From Dinochytrium kinnereticum (lineage: Eukaryota; Chytridiomycota; Chytridiomycetes; Chytridiales; Chytridiaceae): a DNA stretch of 27,719 nucleotides. The translations under genes were made by a program, and so were the position numbers. Below, piece after piece: positions 10,333-20,620 of the stretch (position 1 is its first letter; every line of letters begins with the position of its first letter). The notes beneath the pieces were generated by a model. The model saw nothing but the letters and a program-made list of their open reading frames with translations. It made no database searches and had not been told where the DNA came from. The DNA lies in contig JADGJT010000313.1 of assembly GCA_027604005.1 (NCBI GenBank), forward strand, positions 1-27,719, in the 5' to 3' direction.

Positions 10333-13069
10333 TCAGCCATAGCCAAAAACATTATTTTCTCCCAAGAAGATGATGATAAGAAGATGTACCACAAGGAGGC
10401 ATGCAGCTATCCCGTAGTTTGGCCTGAAGGAGGTTGCTCCGCCGAGAGGGACGCCTTTCCATAGGAATCAAATAATGAGATACATACATTAAGTTTCTGA
10501 ATGGTACTCCCTTTTTGAGGGTAGAAAAGATAACGTAGGATTTGAAAGCAGAGAGAGTAGGAGTAAAAGCCTTAAACCATCTATGAATAAATAAGGTTGA
10601 GCTCACCCTGCATCCATTCTACCGAAACGAATATTAACTCTATCCCAAACTCGACCGCTAAAAAAGATACCGCGAGAGTTCCAAGTCGTCCCGTCTCACC
10701 CATACCCAAAACTAAACTTCCTTTAAGCATAGAAACCGCTGAAGCGGCAGATAAAGTGGATAAATAATTTGAGAATGCGTAGTTATTCCTTTCCATAGAG
10801 TATATATCTAGTACTTGGTCCATGGTTTTTGACATCTTTTCAGAGACTGACGCTACGAACTTCGCATGCGATCTTGCCCGAGTGATATTTAATATCTGAG
10901 GTGTCATTACATCGGAGTTATTTCCATCTCGCGGACCAGCCGCTATAGTAGTTACAGAAAATGCGACCTCCTTGCTTAACTCCTTCGCTACCGGAATGGA
11001 CTCTTCGCTGATAAGCAGGGGCTTAGTCTGAGAATCGTCCTTTGAAATCACAGATCCACTTGATTCGGCAAGCAGATTTGCATCTAAGCTACTCTCAGGA
11101 ATTCTTAACGACTTATGCGTTTGCTCGTTCGAAACCTCATTATGACGCGGAAGAGTTTCCAGAAGGCCTTGTCTTAAGATATAGGGTGGATTAATCTTCA
11201 ATAGTTCTGAGATAGTTTCTTGGCTAGTAGTGTTGAGTTTCCTCAGAATTCCTTTAGGAACCGATTTCACGGCATCATCGTTGTCGTTCGTTATCGTAGA
11301 AACGAGCCCGTCAATATGGCATGCCTCCCTGGGCGAATTAGTATCTGAAAATCCTTTCTGCTCGTATTGCGAAAATGCTTCTTGATTTGGTACCGTTTCC
11401 AGTGTCTCCAGAGCTGAGGTGTGAGCTTCTTCACGCAGCATTCGTCCCTCCGATTTGAATGAATCATTTGGAATCGTTATCGTCGATATCGCCACGAGTG
11501 CATGCCTTCCTGATTTAATAGAACACACGTCCCTTTCATTTGACTGGTTTGAACATCGATCCGGAGACACCTTTGTTTCATTCCTCGACGAAAACTTCTT
11601 TCTCAGGTATTCGTAAATACTTCCGATTCTTGGGATGAGTCGTTCAACTATTATCTGAACACAGCAAAAAGATAGCAAAGGAACTTGAAAGAGACAGATT
11701 ATCAGATTGAGGGAAAAGCTTGATAGCATCCGTCACTTACCAGCATCAAGGGAATCTGCTCTCAGAAAAATAAGGGCCTACAGAGGGTAAATCTTGTCAA
11801 TGCTCGACGATATATATGATATAAGCGGGGGGTGTCAAAATAAGAAGGAAAGAACCCAGACCTTGGTAATCACCTGGCCAGTTAAAAGGACTGAAAGCCG
11901 TAAAAACTGTGAAAGCTCCTTTTGTTCTATGGACCGCTCCTACATGCCTTTTAGAAATATATACATAGACGAGCTAATTGAGGAAAAATTCAAAACGAGT
12001 GATCAGAAGCAAGGGGAGATAGAACAAAGAAAATGACTTGCATATTTTAGGAGATAATATTGAAGAATCAGAACTGCAATATTAAACACAATTTGGATGC
12101 GAATGTTGCCGCCGAGTTGGACTACAAGCTTTGAGGCGAAATTCGTAAGAGGAATCGTGGTTTGCTTTGCTGCCTAAAAAAGGATTTCAGAACAAGTATG
12201 ATATTAGTAAAGACACGGCTCTTGTTTTTTCGCTTCATATGTAGAAAAACAAACCGTTAGGAGCAGCTCTATAACTGTCATCTTTCTGGAATCTTCCAAA
12301 ATACGCATGCTCTCAGTAGAATCATCCGTCTTGTTCACCGCAGCAACAGGTGACTTCCAATCGCATATTATCATATTGTAGATAATGTTGGCTTGACACC
12401 ATGATCGCGATATTAAATTTCAATGCGATACGTTCAGAATATGAGAACTAGACTTACAGATCCAAAATCCCACAACGAAGGCCAGCAGCGTCGCGATTCG
12501 GGATATCTCTTTGAAGTAATATGAAGCTATCATCAGTACCGAAACTTCCACTGCCAACAGTGCTGGTGTTAATGTGAGGCAATGCAATACGATGCCCTTC
12601 CATCCTTTCTGGGAGTGCATTTAAAAAATTATGTTAGCATATCAGCCAAACAAGGGCCGCAAAGGCAATTTAAAACCAAAAAAAAAAGAGGACTTTTATA
12701 AATGGCGACAGGTTGAAGCTTCTAAATAGCAGAAAGCTGTATCTTACAACAATGTATGTATATATGATCATTCCAACCATATCATACAGAATAGACTCGA
12801 AGATAACTGAAAAGCTCGTTATTGTCAAGTTGCATTACTGAAGTCGACTAAAAATCCTCAACATAATTCCGACAAACTTAAAGAGCATCACCTCCCAATG
12901 CGGCTGGGTGAATTTCAATGCCGCCCACACCCCTCTTTGAAAAAAAAAAGATACCATCAACGATGAACCTTGCGAGAAGTGATGCAGGAAGAGCCAAGAT
13001 CACTGAAAGCAGTATCTGCCTAATGTGAAGGATGACAACATGATGCCATTTGTCTGCGTCGGCAGTCAT
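10333..13069 (-). CDS. Multi-pass membrane protein of unknown function, copy A of a divergent pair, nine exons with a possible frameshift
   Basis: Exons (minus): 13069-12892, 12806-12748, 12608-12458, 12391-12255, 12173-12042, 11973-11874, 11777-11741, 11683-10607, 10454-10333. They total 1993 bases, one more than a multiple of three; the surplus falls in exon 6, where the frame leaves in phase 1 but exon 7 must be entered in phase 0. Otherwise about 663 residues. Exons 1-7 encode several hydrophobic segments (for example IVFNIAVLILQYYLL). Exon 8 starts with a membrane segment and ERLIPRI, runs through a hydrophilic Ser/Thr-rich region of roughly 250 residues and ends with YSMERNNYAFSNYLSTL and more membrane segments; exon 9 ends NVFGYG. 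Exon structure and motifs match the gene at 15200-17464. The intron after exon 5 uses a GC donor (GCAAGT). No known family recognised; membrane location is inferred from hydrophobicity. Could be a functional gene with a splice I misjudged, or a young pseudogene. Confidence 0.74.
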
Positions 13070-15199
13070 TACCGCCCAGTGTACAGAGATAAGGCCCTTT
13101 CAGTCGCAAGTTTCTGGCCATATGCCAGGATGGAGTTTTGAGCGGCAATCTTCATTGTTTCGATTGTTTTTAGCCCTGATTTTTAGGGGGGTAGAAAATT
13201 GGTTCATTGCAATAAGCCACCACATCCGTCGGTACTCTGTCACGCGTGAAGTCTTGACCATAACGGCCTGCAGGTTCTGTATCCAAAGTTCTAGAAAAGA
13301 ATGAATAAATGGAGGCCGCCATCTGCCGCAGAACACACAGCGTGCCGCATTACTTGGGAAGAGCCCTCCGAGATACTCATACACCCTCCGCCCAGATCGT
13401 GCCGCCATCGACTTTAGAGTTCTATTGGTTTTGCCTTTGAGAGCCCGGCTCATTTAAAAGCAGTAGTTTGTGAATGCGAAGTGGGCTGACCCTGAATTAG
13501 GCCGCTTTACTTATTGCCTTCTTGCTTTCTGTGCGAATCTGCTCATCCCAGACAGCCCTTGTCTGCGCAGTCAATGGTATCTATACCAAGGTATGTGTTG
13601 GATGCAAGCCCACTTTTGGCCGTTTCTGTAGATGCTTTGTGAACGTGAAAGGGCAGTTGAGTTGCCATTCCCAGGAGGCCTTAAAGTTTTTTTTGTTCAC
13701 CTCAACTCGGCCGAGCTGCTTCCACAAAATATCGATGTGATGGTCCAGGATCATTCTTTTTTCCTCCATCAGCCATCTGAGACTAGGCCTTTGAAATGAA
13801 ATCTGGGAAATGGAGGACATTATCTACGAGCATCCGTGCTTTGACAAGACAGGTATGCCTAGTTCAGCAATTCCTAGTATGTCAAGAAAGATGGGATCGG
13901 CCATGGCTCTCTTGGACGCTGATAACCTTCAATCTTTCGTCATTCCCGTCAATCATCACTCTCGAGGACGTTAGTTATGGGATTTTATTACAAGAGTCTC
14001 GCAAGTGGATCTCTCCAAAATCGAACCTTGTCTTTAAACATTCGCCAAGAGCAAGAAGTAACCTTTGTTAAGAAGCATCTGTTCTCGCACACGGCATAAA
14101 TGAAAAAAAATCCTAATGGGGGACCCACGGCTGGATCTTTGAAGCTTATCGTAAAGAGGGTTCAATATTGCCAGTTTTCGGGTAAACGAGTTTTCAGAGC
14201 AAATGGAAGCGAATTGGTTGTCCTAGTTGAACGATATTCGCTGAAAACCGCTGAAAACCGCAAGAAGCGATTCATTTACTGCGCGGACTGCGGCTCTCGC
14301 AGCTGCTGGTGCATACGCGAAATTCAAAGGGTTGCGTCCCGTAATGAAGGACCTTCGTGTCGATCTGGCCCTGATAACTTTTACGCGGACACTTGGGAGA
14401 TAGGATGTAACGAAGGGTCGTGTGATAGGATAAGGCTGGTGAAGTGGCTGATGAAGGGCTAGTTTAGGAAGCGTTAATTGGGTGAACAGCGGCAAGATGC
14501 TGATTTTGGAGCGGAAGGGGGGGGATAGAGGCAAGTGTAAAAGAGAGAGAATTGTAGGTATGGGGACTCAAGCTGTTGAATTCCCATTGCCCCAACCCCC
14601 GTGCTTTTGGGACATGTTTTGTTAGATACAAGTTGCAATCATCAATGTCGACAAAGAATATATCATTCTAGATTATGAGTCGTTTTTCATGTTAGGCAGT
14701 AGAATACTTGAAGATATCTTTAGTTGTCTCCTCTTTGCATTATCGGCGCCATGGCTCTCTTCTTTTCGATGTTTGATGGAAAAACAGTTCAAAAACCACC
14801 TTTTATTTGAAAGTTGAGGTGTGTTTTTACGAAGCTTTTTACATTCCGTAGTTTAGAACTTTGCTCTAAGGTGATGAGCAACCCCAAGATTACAAGAAGT
14901 ATTTATTTCCCTTCCCAAATCAGAGACTGTGTGGTTGTTTTTTTTTAACATACTTTTACGAAAACGCATAATCCTACCATGTTAAACTAAAACTATATCA
15001 ATACGAAGTTTGTCTTTCTAATGTATACCCGTGGATTTGGTTGATGCTCATATTCACTTGCTTCGGATCTCCATCTCAATGGCGATCCAGGGATCTTCGC
15101 CCAATCATTTTCGCGTCATCCAATGCCAGGTACATTTGCAATGGCAGGGGGAAAGGATGGCCATACTTTCTGAACTTGCGATGTAAATGAGGGTCAATA
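13070..15199. other. Divergent intergenic region between the two membrane-protein paralogues
   Basis: About 2.1 kb between two start codons facing away from each other, so promoters for both copies should lie here. Several short frames occur, notably 13810-13974 (+, 54 residues beginning MEDIIYEHPCFDK) and 14100-14462 (+, 120 residues with a cysteine cluster YCADCGSRSCWC). Neither matches a family I know and neither has clear splice partners. An 11-base direct duplication CGCTGAAAACC occurs near 14238-14260. AT-rich runs around 14940 may be promoter DNA. Confidence 0.45.
14100..14462 (+). CDS. Possible small cysteine-containing protein, doubtful
   Basis: An open frame of 120 residues in the divergent intergenic region. 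It begins MKKNPNGGPTAG, is fairly basic in the middle (AENRKKRF), and carries six cysteines between about residues 60 and 107, including CADCGSRSCWC, which could bind zinc. There is no signal peptide or membrane segment. I recognise no family. The frame could equally be chance open sequence or a decayed remnant: no splice signals link it to neighbours and a minus-strand frame overlaps it. Kept because its composition differs from the surrounding AT-rich DNA. Confidence 0.2.
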   Translation: MKKNPNGGPTAGSLKLIVKRVQYCQFSGKRVFRANGSELVVLVERYSLKTAENRKKRFIYCADCGSRSCWCIREIQRVASRNEGPSCRSGPDNFYADTWEIGCNEGSCDRIRLVKWLMKG

Positions 15200-17464
15200 A
15201 TGACGAAACGTCCTACACGAAGGTGCAGGGTGATATCCGAGATTATAGTCGCTCAGATTCGCTTGCTGGCGATAGCTGTCGTGTTTGTTCTTCCTGCATG
15301 GTTTGCTTCTTGGGCGGCGTTACTTGCATTGGATGCCGTTTCCTTGATGGAGATTTTGGGAGTTGGGAGAATACGTCCTGCGACGCTGGCGGGTGAGATT
15401 TCTCTATGGTCGAATTAAGTTGCTGATCCATCTCATTCTAGTCTTGGGTCATAACATCCCGTTGATGATGATTAAAATGATCGGATATGAATATAGGCTT
15501 GTGAGCCATTTGCTTCAGTTTCTTGGGACGCTCAATGGCGTCAGGCTTGTTTTCTGATGATTAATTCAAGCTGTAGCAAGGTCCATTGGGTGTTTTCTTG
15601 CAATTAGGGAGCACCACCTTGGTGCTGATGGTGATTCAGCTGGCCACTGTTGTTTTAGTATCTACAATGCACATAGAATGGGTGCGTGTAGCCTCAATAA
15701 TAGGTCACTTTTGGGGTAATTACCTAGGTATTAGCTTTTACCAAAGATCTTAAAACTAATCTGAATATACGTACGCCGATAAAGGTGCATTGACTTCGTT
15801 GTTCTGGTTCTTCCTCTTTGGAGATAAAGAGCCTTTGTCGATTGCTTCATTTGGGAACAAAAAGGAGCAAAATGCCTCAATAAAAGGAGATAAGTATACA
15901 TTGATCAGTTTCTTGTCGAGTTATTGTTTCGTGGTAAGCTGCAAAGATATATACACATCTTCTGAACTGAAACACAGGCGACTTCCGCGACATTATCAGT
16001 ATGCATGCTCTATCTCCTGCCAACTGCAGCTATTCAAGTCTCGCTTTCTTCGTTTGTGGCTTTCGTAGCTATCAACCTTTTTCTCCCAATATGTCAGATG
16101 TTTCTTCATTTAGCGGTAGATAAAATGATTGTTCTTTTTTGTTAGTTTTTTTTTTTTTGGTTCAGGCTGAATATTTGCTCTCTTCACGTTTTTTTCAGTT
16201 CCAAAAATTAATATCGCGGGATTTCCACCTGAATACCTATAATAGATGAAGCCCATCACGACGACGGCAAACCAGTGGGTTGTAAAAATGTTTATATTTT
16301 CAGCTGTGCAGTTTCCTACAAAGGTAAGCATGTTGTTGTGGTTTATTTTTCTCTTAAACTGGGTGCAAGTTTTTAAGGTTTTCTCGGCCAATCGACATGA
16401 CAAAAGGTTAGAATTCCAACTATTTATTTTGGTGATTCATCAGAGATTTTTTTTATAGCACCCTTCTGGCTAGGAATTATCAGTCAAGTGATAGGAGATC
16501 GACTTGTTCCAAGAATTGTGAGATACAGCTCAAATGCCAACTGCTATTCTTTCTCCCTGTCTAGAAAGGTTGCCCCAGTGGAAAATGAAAAAACGATCAA
16601 CCGCACGACGCTTCACAAGGCACCTTCTTTAGTTCGACTTGAAGACGGTGGCTCTCCTGTCGACTTTAACCCTACAGGTACGCTGTCAGATGGCGAAACA
16701 GAGAAATTACCTTCCTATCCGGATCATGAACGACTTTCAGACGAAGAAAAGTACGCGGAGGCTGAGACTTATATTACAAGCATCCTCCCTCTGGTGGATG
16801 AGGAGGAAGAAGGAAAAGAATCAAATTTAGAACGAGCTATACCGCCTCCAGTAGGGGTTGATTGCGTAAATGAAGACACATGTCGAGACGAGGTCAGTGA
16901 CCCAGTTCTCACAAAATCCCCACCAACACTTCGCACTCCCAACCGGAGGCAAACCACGATTCGTTCGATACCTCAACTGAAAAGATTCACAACTCGAGCC
17001 ATCACGGTGATATCAAAAGCGGTTGATACGGTTTCTCTAGCGTATTCGATGGGAAGAAACGATTTGAGTCTGTCGAATTATATGTCAACGCTTTTTGGTT
17101 TCACTTGCACGCTTTTACCTAATGCTTATGGAGGATCGTTTAATGATAATCGTTATGGGGGAGAGGGAAGGCATGGCGGCTCGAGGTGGAAAGAACCGCT
17201 TTGGTTGTATGCTGCCATGCTGAGTATGGACTTCTTCATTGAAGCGGTGTTTGTGTATATTGAGAGTTGTTTTGGTAAGAACTGAAGAGATAACTAATAT
17301 TATGCTATTCTTTCGCCTCTAACAACGATTTGTTTTTTGTAGATACTCCAGTTGGAGGTCTTCGAACGTTTCACTGGACAGACTTTCACATCTTACCCTG
17401 GGGAATGGTGATGAATTTTCTTTGTGCGTATGCGGCTGCTCATACACTTTTTGGGTTTGGGTAA
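15200..17464 (+). CDS. Multi-pass membrane protein of unknown function, copy B of a divergent pair, nine exons
   Basis: Exons: 15200-15392, 15442-15500, 15577-15715, 15785-15933, 15978-16115, 16246-16323, 16370-16406, 16459-17274, 17343-17464. They total 1731 bases, 576 residues, open throughout with consistent phases. Starts MTKRPTRRC, with a first membrane segment LLAIAVVFVLPAWFASWAAL, then further hydrophobic segments in exons 2-7. Exon 8 opens APFWLGIISQVIGDRLVPRI, followed by an acidic hydrophilic loop (about residues 285-450, with DEEEEGKE), then YSMGRNDLSLSNYMSTL and two membrane segments; exon 9 (TDFHILPWGMVMNFLCAYAA) ends in GFG. Membrane segments flanking one large, fast-evolving hydrophilic loop suggest a channel, transporter or receptor-like protein, but no signature of a known class is visible. 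The 44-base intron 5 is very short. Exon 6's acceptor (AATAG at 16241-16245) is the weakest junction. Divergent partner is the gene at 10333-13069. Confidence 0.8.
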
Positions 17465-17848
17465 ACGAATGGAGTATCTCATCACCACCGCTTTGCTTCA
17501 TGGGTTGTGGAGAGCGTGTGGTACATGCACGGTACGGTGCATGGCAGATGACGGCCCAGACGCGTGCCTTTGTTCAATGCAGCCGCGACCAAGACGCCTG
17601 AGAGCGAGTCGCGGATGATGAGCGGGAATCCTTGCACCCCAATTGAATAAATAACTGTTATCATTATTCTTATCACAGACTTTTCTTATTATTCGCAGTT
17701 TTTTTTTTCTCCTTCTTTTCCTCCGATGGCCCCATATAAAACCTGACAACTCGTTTTTTTTCTTGCTTTTTTTTTTCTTCTTTCTCCAGTGAACACCACC
17801 AGCGTCCTCCCCTCTCCCACATCGCATCAATCCCCCTCAACCGCCGCC
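17465..17848. promoter_or_regulatory. Intergenic and 5' leader of the SDR gene with TATA-like and pyrimidine-rich DNA
   Basis: No gene here. ATATAAAA near 17734-17741 sits about 110 bases before the SDR start codon. It is followed by a long pyrimidine run ending TTCTTTCTCCAG at about 17789, which looks like a splice acceptor; a short intron in the 5' untranslated region is possible. The start at 17849 is preceded by CCGCCGCC, a favourable context. Confidence 0.4.
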
Positions 17849-20446
17849 ATGAGCGCAGACGAGACCGTCGGCGATGCCATGGCCGTGGATACGTCCCCTT
17901 CACCCATCTACGCCGCCCACTACTCCACCAAAGACCTCGACACAGCCATCCGCGTCCTCTCCGTCTATGTTGACGATCCCGACCTCAAATCCCACGCTGC
18001 CAATGACCCCCAGGTCCGCCAGCTCTTCAGCCTCTCTCGCCTTCTCCTCGACATGTCGCCCGAGGAGCTGAAAGGGCGTCGCAAGAAAAGAGCAAAGGAG
18101 AAGCTTGTTCAGGATCATCAGACTCTTCAGGCGACAGGCATTCGAGAGCTTCGGAAGGTTCGCATGGTTGGCATGGCGGGGGGGTCTGTGGGGCTTCCTT
18201 TGCCACCTCTTGTGGGGTCTTTGGATGCCAATGAGTCTTTCATGATTGAGGATGACAAGAGGGCTGCTGAGAACGTTCCGACCGCTCCGACGGGTCTTGC
18301 GATCGAGGCACCGCCGAATACCACCAGCACTACGACCACCACCACCACCACCAGCCAGCAGCAAGATCAGCAGCAAGACCAACAGCCATCATCGTCCATA
18401 CCATCTCAAGATACCAAGCAAGAGTCTGAAGAGACCCCCAAGCCCCGTGTTCTAAACTACAAGCGCTCATGTCATATCTGCACCACGGCGTATGACACGC
18501 TCCATTCCTTTTACGATCAGCTTTGTCCAAAGTGCGCAGAGTATAACTATGCCATGCGGTTTTCTGCTGCGAACATGGATAGGCGTGTGTGCATTGTTAC
18601 GGGTGCGAGGGTAAAGGTGAATATCCTTTTTTTTCTGTGGGGGGTGTTTTTCATTCGCTTTTTCCTTTGTCCACTGTGCTATGACGGTGTCGATTTTATG
18701 GCATTCGTGCATGCATTTTCGGAGATTCTGTTGTTCTTCTTTTCCCTCAGACACATGCACAGAGTCGCAATTTTCTAGTAGCTTGTCTACATTGAGGTTA
18801 TTGCGCTAGTGTTATGTAATATCGATATCTTCTTGAGCCGCCGAGTGTTTCACGCTCTGTGTTGCTAGAGTATTGGGCGCGCCTCACTGCAGACATTTCC
18901 TTTCCTTACATTCTGTGCTTCTTTCTCCTCCCTTTCATGCCTTTTTTTGATTTAATGCTGACTTTCGTTTTTGGTTTTTGAATCGAAAAGATTGGATACG
19001 CGATTGCTCTCAAGCTTCTCAAGATGGGTGCCACTGTGATCGTCACCACGCGTTTCCCTCATGACGCTGCACGTCGTTACGCCGAGGAACCTGACGCTCA
19101 CATCTACGCTGGTCGCCTCCACGTCTACGGCCTTGACTTTAGGGACATGCAGATGCTCCATCATTTCACGGCACATGTTCGACTGACGTTTGGGAGACTT
19201 GACGTTCTCATTAATAATGCCGCTCAGACTGTCCGGAAGCCACCTGCGTTTTATGAGCATCTTATTGCACATGAGACGGGCCCTCTCCCGGAGGCCGTGG
19301 CTGCCATCGCCACTGTTGTAGATGTTTATAGGGCCAGTGGAGGCAGGTATGTATTTGGGAAGAGCCAGAAGGGAGGCGTGGCTGCTGGTGCCATTGAGGG
19401 GGCGGATGCCAATCCTGATCAGCTGCATGTGGTTGAGGAGATTCACCCTCACGGTGCCTCTGGGGAGGAAATTGTCCTTTCAACCATTGGTGCCCAAGCG
19501 TTTTCTGGAGGTACCATGGTCTCCTCCTCTGCCACCACTGCCCTCCTTGGTGAAAAGACGTCCACGTTCCTTCCCTCTGTTGCCGCCAATGTCTCTGCGA
19601 GCATGTCCCAGCTTCCCATCATTGAGACGGACCATATGGAAGGGTCAGAGGCAAAGGCTTTGTTTCCTCCTGGTCTGTATGATCGAGATGATCAGCAGGT
19701 TGATCTGAGGACGACCAATTCTTGGAAACTTGAGTTGGGCCAGATCTCGACCCTGGAGATGGTGGAGTGTCATGTCATCAACAGCTTTGCGCCCTGGATT
19801 TTGGTGTCGGAGCTGAAAGGGCTTATGGCTGAGACTGGGGAGCCTGGGAAGAAGGATGGCGACGTGAAGGATTGGGATAAGGTGAGAATTCCTCTGCCGT
19901 CCTTCTCTTTGGATTCCTGTTGCTTGTTGACAACTTTCTTCCCCCTCATGCTCATGCGTGTTTTTGCGTTTCTTATCTGGCCCATTGCTCTTCTCGGTGC
20001 ATTAGTACATTGTCAATGTCTCTGCAATGGAAGGGCAATTCTACCGCAACAAGACCATCTTCCACCCTCACACCAACATGGCGAAAGGTGCGTTCAGTTC
20101 AGCCAGCAGAGTCTTACTCCACCAAGTGGTCCGCGTCAATGCTCACCGTTTCTTCCTTCTTTTCTCTCTTCTTTTTCCTCTTGCTTGGACAGCCTCCCTC
20201 AACATGATGACGCGAACGGCCGCTGCTGGCTTTGCGGCCACGTCCATCTTCATGACGGCGGTTGACACGGGATGGATCACGGACGAGAACCCTGTGCACC
20301 TCTGGGACAAGAGGGCCAACCAGCCGCCGCCGCTGGACGAGTGGGATGCGGCGATGAGGGTGTTGGACCCTGTGCTGAGGGGGGTGCGCGGAGAGGAGAG
20401 GCTGTGGGGGGTGTTCCTGAAGAACTACCGGCCGACGAGGTGGTGA
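17849..20446 (+). CDS. Zinc-knuckle/short-chain dehydrogenase (SDR) fusion protein, four exons
   Basis: Exons 17849-18616, 18991-19881, 20006-20087, 20193-20446 give 1995 bases, 664 residues, all junctions in phase. Residues 1-200 are mostly polar, with a Thr run at 160-168 and Gln/Asp-rich repeats. A CxxC...CxxC pair follows (C208/C211 and C226/C229), then immediately the Rossmann fold: TGARVKIG at 251-258 for NAD(P) binding and LINNAAQ near 329-335. NVSAMEG (S559) occupies the catalytic-serine strand and HPHTNMAKASLNMMTRTAA the helix that normally carries YxxxK. K580 is present but the tyrosine position is T576; Y566 in FYRNK may substitute. The CPxCAExNYAxRF...TGARVKIG and HPHTNMAKA blocks belong, as I recall, to a conserved group of SDR-like proteins in bacteria, plants and fungi with no established substrate. 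Likely soluble. An oxidoreductase role is inferred, not shown. Confidence 0.92.
18335..18352 (+). repeat. ACC trinucleotide microsatellite coding a threonine run
   Basis: Six perfect ACC units within exon 1 of the SDR gene, extending to nine successive threonine codons with neighbouring ACT/ACG codons. Followed by CAG/CAA-rich glutamine codons. Probably length-variable between strains. Confidence 0.9.
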
Positions 20447-20620
20447 TTCTTGAAGCGGTACCATCTCCTGTCCATCAGGTACTGGTGTGTGTACCACTGG
20501 GACGGCTGTGCGTTGGTTGCGGAGCATTGATTGGCTGATTATTTATTTAAATACTATTTATTTGGGGGCGATTTGAAATTATCTGATTGGCCACGCTGTT
20601 TGACAATTCCGCTGCTGCCG

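Noticed and set aside
11741..11874. A microexon between exons 6 and 7 of copy A that would repair the phase
   Set aside because: The 96-base intron has no pair of acceptor and donor signals leaving workable intron lengths on both sides, and copy B has no such exon.
11794..12036. An 80-codon plus-strand frame
   Set aside because: Antisense to exon 6 of copy A and flanking introns; no independent support.
14150..14190. T-loop-like GGTTCAA suggesting a tRNA
   Set aside because: No matching acceptor stem, D-loop or anticodon arm could be drawn around it.
16110..16403. A minus-strand frame with a hydrophobic middle
   Set aside because: Antisense to exons 6 and 7 and an intron of copy B, which is supported by exon-by-exon agreement with copy A.
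20531..20620. Upstream ATG adding 30 residues to the second glycosyltransferase
   Set aside because: It falls in AT-rich DNA 84 bases after the previous stop, more like promoter than coding sequence, and the first paralogue has nothing similar.
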